Shown here piece after piece: positions 8,627 to 16,660 of a stretch of 64,000 nt of DNA. How positions within the stretch are numbered: position 1 is the first letter of the stretch; each line of letters begins with the position of its first letter. The stretch is taken from contig NZ_JAUSWX010000001.1 in assembly GCF_030815405.1 (NCBI RefSeq), positions 62,001-126,000 of the forward strand. The letters are read 5' to 3'. The stretch comes from Agromyces albus. Lineage in GTDB: Bacteria; Actinomycetota; Actinomycetes; Actinomycetales; Microbacteriaceae. Both the position numbers and the translations under genes were made by a program. The notes beneath the pieces are model-generated. The model made no database searches and had not been told where the DNA came from. It saw only the letters and a list, made by a program, of their open reading frames with translations.

Positions 8627-10222
8627 TCAGAGTTCGATATGCACGACTTGCCAGATGTTCGGAGCGGGAAGGATCACGACGGCGTGGTCGCCCTCGAGGC
8701 GAACAGGGAGGTCGATGAGCCGCGGCTGTGCGTCGGGGTCGGCGACGCGCACCCGTGGCATTCGTCCGCGAACCAGACGGAAGCGCAGGGTGCCCTCACC
8801 GGGCGACTCGGGCTCGGCGCGCGGCGCATCCCAGAGGGTGTCGGACTGGCCGCGGAGGTTGATCAGGTGCATCACGAGCCCGTGCGACGTGCTCGTGATG
8901 CGCCGCCAGACGGATCCGGCGATCGGGTCACCGGTCACCGGGGTCTCGACGTACGACACATCGAGGTCGCCGTTGTAGTCGCCGGCGTACGACCCGGTGA
9001 CCTCGACGATCGCCGGGTCCTGCAGGAGCGCGTCGTGCTCGACGAGGAAGTCGTACCACCGGGCGAGCAGGTGGAGTGTCTGCGGCTCGGCCTCGTGGTT
9101 GCGAACGTAGTAGGGATCGACGAGCAGGCGCCCGGCCTCGCCGGCGAGCAGCTGCGTGGCCCCGTGCGAGAAGAGGGTCGCCATCGTGAGCGACGTTGCG
9201 CGGTCGGATGCCGCAGCATCCGCTCGGTCGTAGACGTGTTGGTACGCGGCGATCACGACGGGCTTGCCCGAACCGGCCGCGCGCGCCCGGGTCACCACCG
9301 CGGCGAGCGAGCCGAGCGTTGTCTGCGGCTCCCACACTTCGATGTAGACGGCGTCTTGCGGTGCGCCAGCGGTGCGCCAGGTGGGGAAGTCGTTCACGTT
9401 GTTGAAGATGAGCCGTGCCTCGGGCAGCGCATCGCGCACCCCCTCGATGCCTCGCACGAACGACTCGCCCACGTCGACCGAGCGCCCGTCGGGCGAGGCG
9501 GCGAACTTGGGGTATCCGTACTGGTCGAGGTGGAACCCATCGAACCCGATCTCAGTGACGGCACGCGCCAGCTCGCCGCGGAAGTGATCGAGCCACGGCC
9601 GCGCAGCAGGGTCAACGAGGAAGAGGAAGTCGCCGAGGGCATACGGCTCTCCGCTCGGCGCCAGCAGTGCGTGCTCACTCCAGGCCTCCCACTCGTTCGG
9701 GCCGACGGCGTAGACCGCGGCGTAGCCGTAGGCACGCGACCCGGCGCCCTGCACCGCGCCGACGAGGTCGCGCACGGTCGCGAGCGAGATCGGCTGGCCG
9801 AGTGCGTCGTCGTACTCCTCTCCGCCGCCGAGCAGCTCGGCGTGCCGGTACGCCCAGTCATAGAACTGGATGCCGTTCAGGTGCAACCGCCGCGCGAAGC
9901 GAGCGACGGCCGCCGTGTCTTTGCCCGGCCGGTAGCTCGCGACGAAACCGTACCGCAAGCGGGCGTTCTGGTCGCGCGCGACCTCGACCGCCGTGCGTGC
10001 GACGACGCTGTCGCCGATCTCGAGCTCGATGCCGTAGCCGCCGCGATCGAGGCCCTCGAGCAAGCGGATGCCGCGGCCGGCGCCCTCCTCGCGATGCACG
10101 AGTTCGCCGAGGCGCCACACGCTCAGCGTGCCGGTGACGCCGTCGTCGGCGCCGATCTCGATGCCGACGGGCTCGCCCATGGCGAACGAGGCACGGGTGG
10201 GCAGAAGAGTTGGTGAAGGCAT
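8627..10222 (-). CDS. GH66 enzyme (dextranase/cycloisomaltooligosaccharide type), no signal peptide
   Basis: A 531-residue protein of the GH66 family, which cleaves alpha-1,6-glucan. The family signatures are clear: GFDGFHLDQYG with probable nucleophile Asp233, and YIEVWEP with probable acid/base Glu295. No signal peptide or membrane segment is present, whereas characterized GH66 dextranases are secreted and larger. I chose the ATG at 10222 because AAAGGA lies 5 bases before it; the ATG at 10228 has no room for a ribosome-binding site. It is the last gene of an importer operon, so it likely acts on imported isomalto-oligosaccharides or cyclic ones. Confidence 0.85.
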   Translation of the reverse strand: MPSPTLLPTRASFAMGEPVGIEIGADDGVTGTLSVWRLGELVHREEGAGRGIRLLEGLDRGGYGIELEIGDSVVARTAVEVARDQNARLRYGFVASYRPGKDTAAVARFARRLHLNGIQFYDWAYRHAELLGGGEEYDDALGQPISLATVRDLVGAVQGAGSRAYGYAAVYAVGPNEWEAWSEHALLAPSGEPYALGDFLFLVDPAARPWLDHFRGELARAVTEIGFDGFHLDQYGYPKFAASPDGRSVDVGESFVRGIEGVRDALPEARLIFNNVNDFPTWRTAGAPQDAVYIEVWEPQTTLGSLAAVVTRARAAGSGKPVVIAAYQHVYDRADAAASDRATSLTMATLFSHGATQLLAGEAGRLLVDPYYVRNHEAEPQTLHLLARWYDFLVEHDALLQDPAIVEVTGSYAGDYNGDLDVSYVETPVTGDPIAGSVWRRITSTSHGLVMHLINLRGQSDTLWDAPRAEPESPGEGTLRFRLVRGRMPRVRVADPDAQPRLIDLPVRLEGDHAVVILPAPNIWQVVHIEL

Positions 10223-10224
10223 GA

Positions 10225-11055
10225 TCATCCTTTGACGGCGCCGGCCGTGAGGCCCTGCACGAAGTACCGCTGGAACACGAGGAAGACGATGATGACGGGG
10301 ATGATCGCGATAGCGGATGCCGCGAATACGAGCCCCCACTCGGTGGCGTTCTGCCCTTGGAAGAGCTGGATCGCGACCGGCAGCGTGAGCTTGTCCTGAT
10401 CGGTGATGATCGTGAGCGCCCACGCGAACTCGTCCCAGTTCGCGAGGAAGGTGAAGATCGTCGCGGTCGCGAGGGCGGGCTTGGCGAGAGGGATCGCGAG
10501 CCGCCAGTACCGCGACCACGCGGATGCGCCGTCGATCTGCATCGCCTGGTCGAGCTCGGCCGGGATCGCTTCGAAGAAGCCGCGCAGCAGAAAGGTGTTG
10601 AGTGCGAGGGTGCCGGCAACGTAGAACACGATCAGCCCCACGAGCGAGTCGAGGAGATGCAGCTGCTTCGCGAGCACGAACTGCGGCACGATGAGCATCA
10701 TCGCGGGCACGATGAGCCCGATGAGGAGGATCCGGAAGATGAGCTCCCGGCCGCGGAACTTGAAGCGGGCGAACGCGAACGCCATCATCGAGCTGATGAG
10801 CACCGACAGCACCGTGGAGATCACCGTGACGATCGTGGAGTTCAGGAAGTAGAGCCCGAAGTTGTGGCTCGTGAGGACCTGCTCGTAGTTCGCGGTCGTC
10901 GCCGGGTTCGGGATGAACTCGGGTGGAATCGTGAGCACGTACGCCTGCGGCTTGAAACTCGTCGACAGCAGGTAGATGAATGGGGTGACCATGATGATCG
11001 CCCCGACGGCGAGCACGACGTAGCGGAAGACGGCGGCAAGCGGCATCCGGCTCAT
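10225..11055 (-). CDS. CUT1 ABC permease, MalG type
   Basis: A 276-residue permease with about six membrane segments and an EAA-type loop (LDQAMQIDGASAWSRYWRLAI). The ATG at 11055 overlaps the upstream permease stop (ATGA) and follows GGGAGG by 7 bases; the long extension upstream is a frame shadow. The stop lies just before the GH66 start. With the 11052-12074 product it forms the channel for the 12089-13357 binding protein. Confidence 0.9.
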   Translation of the reverse strand: MSRMPLAAVFRYVVLAVGAIIMVTPFIYLLSTSFKPQAYVLTIPPEFIPNPATTANYEQVLTSHNFGLYFLNSTIVTVISTVLSVLISSMMAFAFARFKFRGRELIFRILLIGLIVPAMMLIVPQFVLAKQLHLLDSLVGLIVFYVAGTLALNTFLLRGFFEAIPAELDQAMQIDGASAWSRYWRLAIPLAKPALATATIFTFLANWDEFAWALTIITDQDKLTLPVAIQLFQGQNATEWGLVFAASAIAIIPVIIVFLVFQRYFVQGLTAGAVKG

Positions 11056-12074
11056 GCGTAGGCCTCCCCTGAGCGGTCGCGGAAGACGCGGAGCTGGACG
11101 ATGGCGAGCACGAAGACGACGATCGCGAGGATGACCGAGAGCGCCGAGCCATAGCCGAAGTCGAGGAACTCGAAGGCCTGCTGGTACATGTACGTGAGGA
11201 GCACCTCGGTCTGCCCGCCCGGGCCGCCGCCGGTCATCACGAGCACCGAGGTGAAGACGTTGAACCCGCCGATCACGAGCATCACGACGACGAAGAGCAT
11301 CGCCGGCCAGATCGCCGGGAGGGTGACCGCGCGGAGCTGCTGCCAGCGGTTCGCCCCGTCCATGATCGCGGCCTCTTCGAGCGAGCGCGGCACGCCCTGA
11401 AGAGCTGCGAGGAAGATCATCATGGACCAGCCGATGCCCTTCCAGACGCCGAGCGCACAGATTGCGATGAGCGCGGTCCAGCGGTTCGCGAGCCATGACG
11501 TGGCGCCGTCGGTGACATGGAGCAGATCGCCGAGGGCGAAGTTGATCAGGCCCGCGTCGGCGAAGAGGTACTTGAAGAGGAGGGAGACGACCACCCAGCT
11601 CGTGACGACGGGCAGGTAGTACAGCGCACGGAACACCGGCTGCGCGGGGCTGCGCTTCTTCAGCAGGATCGCCACGGCGAGTCCGAGCACGATCTGCGGC
11701 GGCACGGTGAAGAGCATGTAGATGCCGCTGTTGGCCAGGGCGAGCCAGAAGCGGTCGTCCTGGAGCGCACGCACGTAGTTGCCGAGGCCGACGAACTCGC
11801 TCGTCGCGCTCGCGATGAGCTGCCAGTCGAAGAAGCTCATGTTCACGGCTTGCGTGATCGGGTAGAGGATCGCCACGGCGAAGAGCGCAACGCCGGGCGC
11901 GAGGAAGAGATAGGGCGTGAGTTTCGCTCGGGCAGCCTTGCGGGAGTGGCGCGCCCGACGGTGCCCGCCGAAGGGCACCGCGGAGCGCCCGGCCCGGCGG
12001 GGTGCCGGCCGCGCACCCGAATCCTGTTCGGGAGCGCGGCCAGCCGGGGCCAGCGGGGTGGGGAGGATCGTCAC
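11052..12074 (-). CDS. CUT1 ABC permease, MalF type
   Basis: A 340-residue permease. I place the start at the GTG at 12074, which has AGGACGAG upstream, directly after the binding-protein stop. The first 55 residues are a Pro/Arg/Ala-rich cytoplasmic tail before the first membrane helix, longer than in its paralogues here. The EAA loop (LEEAAIMDGANRWQQLRAVTLP) is present. Neighbours on both sides overlap or nearly touch it, so the whole 13357-8627 block should be one transcript. Confidence 0.88.
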   Translation of the reverse strand: MTILPTPLAPAGRAPEQDSGARPAPRRAGRSAVPFGGHRRARHSRKAARAKLTPYLFLAPGVALFAVAILYPITQAVNMSFFDWQLIASATSEFVGLGNYVRALQDDRFWLALANSGIYMLFTVPPQIVLGLAVAILLKKRSPAQPVFRALYYLPVVTSWVVVSLLFKYLFADAGLINFALGDLLHVTDGATSWLANRWTALIAICALGVWKGIGWSMMIFLAALQGVPRSLEEAAIMDGANRWQQLRAVTLPAIWPAMLFVVVMLVIGGFNVFTSVLVMTGGGPGGQTEVLLTYMYQQAFEFLDFGYGSALSVILAIVVFVLAIVQLRVFRDRSGEAYA

Positions 12075-12088
12075 GGTCGGGACTCGTC

Positions 12089-13357
12089 CTACTTCGCGCC
12101 GGGCAGCAGCGGGTCGATCGCGGCGGCGGCGTTCGCGAGGGCTTCCTTCACCGAGATCGTTCCCTCGAAGGCGGGGAGCAGCTCCTCCTGGAGGATGGCG
12201 TCGACCTTCGAGGCATCCGGGATCGCGAGTCGGTTCTTGGCGGTCTCGAGCTGTGTCGCGAACGTCGCGTAGAAGGGCTCGATCTCGTTCTGTTGCGCTG
12301 CGAACTCCGGGATGACCGTCATCTGCCCGGTCTTCACCATCTCGATCTGGAACTGCTCGCTCTGCGTGAAGCGGATGAATTCCATCGCCGCCTCCTTGTT
12401 CTCGGAGCTCTGCGTCAGCACGATGTCCTCGCCGCCCACGACGCTCACCGAGCCACCGTCGCCGGCCGGCACCGTTGAGTACACGGGATCGAAGTCGGGA
12501 TACTGACCCGACCAGACACCGCGCATCCACGGCCCGTCGAGGATGGTGGCGTACTGGCCGCCGGGAAGGCCGTCAGACGTCGCAGTCGCCCCCTCGTTGC
12601 CGATGATCAGGTTCGGGACAGCGTCCTGCACGTACAGGTCGACGAGCAGTTGGATGCCCGCAACGCTCTCGTCACTGTCGAGGTACCCCGTCGAGGTCGT
12701 GAGATCGGGATCGGCGATGTCGCCGCCGGCCGACCAGATCCACGGCATGATGTTCCACGCCTGCAGCTTGTTCTCGGCGAAGGCGAACGTGCCGGTGCCC
12801 TTCACCGCGTCGCCGAGGGAGCGAAGCTCGTCGAACGTCGCCGGCGGTGCTGACAGGCCGGCGGCGTCGAGGGCGGCCTGGTTCGAGACCATGACGCGCG
12901 TATTCGTGTCGAGCGGAAGCCCGTAGTACTCGCCTTCGTAGAGGTTCGTCGCGAGCACACCCGGGTAGGTGGCGTCGGCGAGCTCGTCGAAGTCCTCCAT
13001 CTCCTGACTGAGCGGCACGAGCACGCCGAGCTCCGCGAACTGCGGCACCCAGCCGAGGTCGGCGCGCACGAGGTCGGGCAGCTCTTCGCCCGCTGCGCTC
13101 GTCGTGAGCTTCTGGAGCAGGCTGTCGTAGGGGATGTCCACGTACTCGACGTGGATGTCGGGGTGCTCCGCCTCGAAGGCCGGGATGAGCAGCTCGTTCA
13201 GGGCGTCCTGCTGGGTGGAGTTGCCGCCGTTGCCGTAGCTGCCCCAGAACGTGATGGTGACGGGACCGTCCGACGGCGCGTCGGCCGCGGTGCATCCGGT
13301 GACGGTGAGTGCTGCCGCGGCCATCAGGCCGACGGCGGTGATTCGTGAACGCGTCAT
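12089..13357 (-). CDS. ABC sugar-binding lipoprotein (CUT1)
   Basis: A 422-residue extracellular binding lipoprotein with lipobox VTGC and acylated Cys22. It belongs to the MalE-like CUT1 class. As first gene of an operon that ends in a GH66 alpha-1,6-glucan enzyme, its probable ligands are isomalto-oligosaccharides, perhaps cyclic ones. This is inferred from context, not from ligand residues. Only 14 bases separate it from the permease, so unlike three other binding proteins here it has no intercistronic hairpin. Confidence 0.9.
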   Translation of the reverse strand: MTRSRITAVGLMAAAALTVTGCTAADAPSDGPVTITFWGSYGNGGNSTQQDALNELLIPAFEAEHPDIHVEYVDIPYDSLLQKLTTSAAGEELPDLVRADLGWVPQFAELGVLVPLSQEMEDFDELADATYPGVLATNLYEGEYYGLPLDTNTRVMVSNQAALDAAGLSAPPATFDELRSLGDAVKGTGTFAFAENKLQAWNIMPWIWSAGGDIADPDLTTSTGYLDSDESVAGIQLLVDLYVQDAVPNLIIGNEGATATSDGLPGGQYATILDGPWMRGVWSGQYPDFDPVYSTVPAGDGGSVSVVGGEDIVLTQSSENKEAAMEFIRFTQSEQFQIEMVKTGQMTVIPEFAAQQNEIEPFYATFATQLETAKNRLAIPDASKVDAILQEELLPAFEGTISVKEALANAAAAIDPLLPGAK

Positions 13358-13414
13358 TGCGGTTCTCCTGGTGTGAGAGATGCGGGTTGGATCCGCCGCT
13401 CGGCCGGATCGAGG

Positions 13415-13446
13415 TTATTTCACCACACAAAATAAGTAGCTGTCAA
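13415..13446 (-). promoter_or_regulatory. Promoter with overlapping ROK-type operator
   Basis: On the minus strand TTGACA (13446-13441) is followed after 18 bases by TGAAAT (13422-13417), a good sigma-70-like promoter for the binding-protein operon. The spacer and -10 are covered by the inverted repeat TTATTT-N9-AAATAA (13415-13435). That layout resembles the NagC/Mlc type of ROK operator, and a ROK repressor gene starts 75 bases away on the other strand. Confidence 0.65.
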
Positions 13447-13509
13447 TCGCCTCCTGAAAAGCCGAATAGCGCATAGTATGTTCATGGGACGTAGAAAGAG
13501 GCGCAGTCG

Positions 13510-14652
13510 ATGGCATGGAGGCCGAGCGATGAGCTCTCACACGCCGTGGCCCTCGAGGTGTTGCTGCACGGTCCGCTGTCCCGCTCCGATCTCGCGCGCC
13601 GACTGCAGCTCGCCCCCGCGACCCTCACGCGCATCAGCACTGAGCTCATCGACGTCGGCCTGTTCGTCGAGATGCCCGAACTCGCCGAGAAGCGCACGGG
13701 CCGTCCCTCCATCCCGCTCGACGTGATCCCCGGCACCCATCACTTCCTCGGTGTGAAGCTCTCGGGCAACATGCTCATGGCCGCGGTCACCGACCTGCGC
13801 GCCGACCTGCTTCGCTACGAGGAGGAGCCGCTCAGGTCGCACGAACCCGCCGAGGTGGCGCGGCAGATCGCCGAGCTAGAGCGGCGGCTGCGCGACGACG
13901 GTCCGGCCGCCGCGATCGGCATCGGGCTCGGCGGCGTCGTCGTGGACGCACGCACCGTTGCGAGTGCACCGTTCCTCGACTGGCACACAGTGCCCATCGC
14001 CGAACTCGTGGAAGCGGCGACCGGTGTGCCCACCTTCGTGGCCAACGACCTCACCGCGTTCACCGAGTCGCAGCACTGGTTCGGGGTCGGCCGCGGCCAC
14101 GACAACTTCGCCGTGCTCACCGTCGGCGTCGGGATCGGGTACGGATGTGTTGCGAACGGGACGTTGCTCGCGAACGACGACTCCGGGGTCGGCCTCGTCG
14201 GCCACTGGCCGTTGGACCCGTTCGGTCCCTTGTGCGCGAAAGGACACCGCGGGTGCGCCGAAGGCCTGCTTGCCATCCCGTCGATCGAGCGCGACGTGTC
14301 CATGGCGCTCGGCCGCCAGGTGACATTCGACGAGGCACTCGACCTGGCAGAGGTCGGGGAGCCGGGCGCGCGCGAGATCCTCGACGTCTCCGGACGCGGA
14401 CTCGGACGGCTGATCGCAGCGGTGGCGAACCTGACCGCTCCCGACAAAGTCGTGATCGGCGGTGAAGGAGTTCGCCTCGCCGAGGTAGCCGCGGCATCCG
14501 TCCGAGACGGGATCCGCGCCGACCGGGATCCACGCGCGGGCGAGGTGGTCGTGGAACTCGTCTCAGGCGGAAACGACTCGTGGTGCCGCGGCGCAGCCGT
14601 GATCGCGATCCAGAACTACGTGCAGAAACGACGGCGGTCGCGTCGCACGTGA
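13510..14652 (+). CDS. ROK-family transcriptional repressor (copy 1)
   Basis: A 380-residue ROK repressor. An N-terminal winged helix (residues about 8-60, ALEVLLHGPLSRSDLARRL) precedes a sugar-kinase-like ROK domain with GIGLGG and the zinc site GHW...LCAKGHRGC near residues 231-250. The kinase-type acidic position in VANDLTAF is retained. It diverges from the GH66 importer operon, which carries a fitting operator, so it likely represses that operon and itself. It is clearly paralogous to the ROK protein at 15331-16524. Confidence 0.9.
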   Translation: MAWRPSDELSHAVALEVLLHGPLSRSDLARRLQLAPATLTRISTELIDVGLFVEMPELAEKRTGRPSIPLDVIPGTHHFLGVKLSGNMLMAAVTDLRADLLRYEEEPLRSHEPAEVARQIAELERRLRDDGPAAAIGIGLGGVVVDARTVASAPFLDWHTVPIAELVEAATGVPTFVANDLTAFTESQHWFGVGRGHDNFAVLTVGVGIGYGCVANGTLLANDDSGVGLVGHWPLDPFGPLCAKGHRGCAEGLLAIPSIERDVSMALGRQVTFDEALDLAEVGEPGAREILDVSGRGLGRLIAAVANLTAPDKVVIGGEGVRLAEVAAASVRDGIRADRDPRAGEVVVELVSGGNDSWCRGAAVIAIQNYVQKRRRSRRT

Positions 14653-14736
14653 TAGCGGAAGAGCGACGACATGGCGAGCGACGCCCCGAGCGGCTTCCGA
14701 TGGACGGCACAAGGGCGCTGACCGGCTGGGGCGTCC

Positions 14737-14883
14737 CTAGTCCGGGAAGCGTGGGTCCGCGTCCCGGAGTTGCCAGAGGAACGCCCGGGCACGGTCTTCC
14801 GTCTCGCCGTCACGCATGTATGCCGCGATGATCTCCTCGTCGGAAGCATTCTCAACGTCGTCGAGCGTGAGAGGCGTGATCAT
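14737..14883 (-). CDS. Small acidic hypothetical protein (48 aa)
   Basis: A 48-residue ORF starting MITPLTLDDVENASDEEIIAAYM. It is acidic and amphipathic, with coding-like base use, and contrasts with the low-quality ORFs around it. There is no good ribosome-binding site upstream of the ATG at 14883. I do not recognise the family. It lies alone between the two ROK genes. Confidence 0.4.
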   Translation of the reverse strand: MITPLTLDDVENASDEEIIAAYMRDGETEDRARAFLWQLRDADPRFPD

Positions 14884-15330
14884 GACGCGAGGATAACGCA
14901 ATGGGCAGAAAGCTGTCTCGCCTTCGCGTGGAGGGGGCGCAATCGTCGTGCTCGGCCGGAAACGTAACATCCTGCTAACCCGAGCCCCTCTCACGGCTGG
15001 TAGCGTCAAAGCCGCCACACGTCCCATCGCCGCCAGAGTTCGGGTCTCTGCGGTTCGGGGTACATCTGCGTGTCGGCGGCGGCGGAGCAAACACACCGGG
15101 GAGCCACGTGGCCGCCGCCTGTCCTGCCGCCGGGGGGTGGCAGGCGCTAGCGGTTGCACGCGCGCCCCACCTTCGCGCGGCAATCGCGAGCTGGGTCAAC
15201 GGGCGCTCCCCTCGGCGCTGGCCCGGCGGTCGTCCCGCCTTGTTCCGCCCCCGGTCGAGGCGGGGCGACTTCACGTGGTCTGGCTATCGGGCGACGCCCT
15301 CCATGTGTTGAGATCGGATAGCGTCGGACG
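14884..15330. other. Gene-free stretch between two ROK loci
   Basis: About 450 bases without a credible gene on either strand. The ORFs here are Arg/Pro-rich shadows. There are several imperfect GC palindromes, for example around 15110-15150, and no tRNA-like or repeat signal. It may be decayed sequence left at a junction between the two sugar loci. Confidence 0.45.
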
Positions 15331-16524
15331 CTACGCGATCCTGAGACGATCCCTGCCGGAAAGCTTGCTCTCGTCAGCTGAGCCGAGTACGAACGATTGG
15401 ATCGCTAGGGCTGCCGCGCCGCGGCACCATTCGGCGTTGTCGCCATCCGTGAAGATAACCGGCAGGATGGCTGCGAGCGGGTTGCGGTGGTCGCTGAGGC
15501 TTCGCCTCATCTCCGACTGCGCGAGCACGGCGAGCCGGACGCCCTCGCCGCCGATGATGATGCGCTGCGGGAGGGTGAGATTGCTGATCGCCGCGATCAG
15601 CACGCCAAGGCCGCGACCGGCCTCTCGAACGATCTGACCAGCTGCGCGTTGGCCGTTTTCCGCCGCGTCCAACACTTCGTCGAAGGTGAGCTCCTCGCCG
15701 ATCGCGATCGATGCCCGCCGCGCGATCGAGTCGGAATTGAGCAAGCTGGCGGCACAACCACGGTGACCCTCTTCGCAGAGCGGCCCGCTCGGATCGAGCG
15801 GCCAATGGCCGACCAAGCCGAGGCCGTGGTCTTCGTCGACGATGAGTGCCCCGTTGGCGACGAGCCCGAAGCCGGTTCCGATTCCAAGTGTGACGACAGC
15901 GAATCGGTCGTCGTCTCGGCCTGCCCCGAACCATCGTTCGTATTCCGTGAAGGCGATGACGTCGTTGTCGACGCGGGTTGGAAATCCAGTGCGCTCAGCG
16001 ACAAGTGCGGCAAGCGGAACGTCGGTCCAGCCGAGGAAGCGCGCGGACATCACGTGGGTACGCTTTCGAACCCGGCCGCCGAGGCCGATGCCGACGCCTG
16101 CGATCGTGATGCCGTCGCGGACGGTGTCGATCAAATCGACGAGGGTGCCGACAACGTCGTCGGGTCGGCGTCCCGACAACGGCAGTGTCAACTGATTGAG
16201 CACTCCACCCCTGAGGTCGGTGAGCGCGCCGACCACCTCGGTTTCACGGAGCTTGATTCCGACGAAGTGACGTGACTCCGGCGTGACGTCCAGGAGGCGG
16301 GTAGGCCGGCCGACGCGTCCGTCGTTGTGCTCGCCGATGTCGACGAGAAGCCCTTGATCGATCAGCGGAGCGGTGAGACGGCTGAGCGAGCCGGCGGACA
16401 TGCCCATTCGGCGCGCGAGGTCGGCGCGCGAGATCGGCCCGTGGCGCAGCACCTCGATCGCCACGGGCAACGAAGCGTCGGGGCGATCTGTCCACGCGAG
16501 TGAAGCGACCATTTGGGCCAGCAT
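15331..16524 (-). CDS. ROK-family transcriptional repressor (copy 2)
   Basis: A 397-residue ROK repressor with an N-terminal winged helix (AIEVLRHGPISRADLARRM), the GIGLGG nucleotide/sugar fold motif and the zinc site GHW...LCEEGHRGC. It shares long stretches with the ROK protein at 13510-14652, including the EWCRGAAALAIQ-type C-terminus, so the two are paralogues. It diverges from the dextran operon starting at 16661 and is the likely repressor of it. The start could be the ATG at 16524 or the one at 16512; neither has a strong ribosome-binding site. Confidence 0.9.
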   Translation of the reverse strand: MLAQMVASLAWTDRPDASLPVAIEVLRHGPISRADLARRMGMSAGSLSRLTAPLIDQGLLVDIGEHNDGRVGRPTRLLDVTPESRHFVGIKLRETEVVGALTDLRGGVLNQLTLPLSGRRPDDVVGTLVDLIDTVRDGITIAGVGIGLGGRVRKRTHVMSARFLGWTDVPLAALVAERTGFPTRVDNDVIAFTEYERWFGAGRDDDRFAVVTLGIGTGFGLVANGALIVDEDHGLGLVGHWPLDPSGPLCEEGHRGCAASLLNSDSIARRASIAIGEELTFDEVLDAAENGQRAAGQIVREAGRGLGVLIAAISNLTLPQRIIIGGEGVRLAVLAQSEMRRSLSDHRNPLAAILPVIFTDGDNAEWCRGAAALAIQSFVLGSADESKLSGRDRLRIA

Positions 16525-16584
16525 AACGGTGAATTCATGTTTTACGGATCAAATACACGGGATCGGGGCGCGAAAATCTGGCAC

Positions 16585-16613
16585 TTGACGTCTGAATAGT
16601 TCTGAAGTAAACA
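16585..16613 (+). promoter_or_regulatory. Promoter with TCTGAA direct repeats in the spacer
   Basis: TTGACG (16585-16590) and TAAACA (16608-16613) are 17 bases apart and point at the binding-protein gene. The spacer holds two TCTGAA copies (16591-16596 and 16601-16606) exactly 10 bases apart, one helical turn. This is a candidate repressor site for the divergent ROK protein, by inference only. Confidence 0.5.
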
Positions 16614-16660
16614 TAATCCCAGCCCCGACCCGGGTGGCCGATTCGACCAATGGAGTTCAT

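Noticed and set aside
8531..10216. 561-codon plus-strand frame over the GH66 gene
   Set aside because: It is the antisense image of a gene with clear catalytic motifs. Its product is Arg/Glu/Asp-rich with no recognisable fold, as is usual for shadows in high-GC DNA.
16538..16557. Possible ROK operator TGTTTTAC...AAATACA upstream of the second ROK gene
   Set aside because: The two halves match only with a gap, and the site is not on the promoter. The evidence was too weak to list as a feature.
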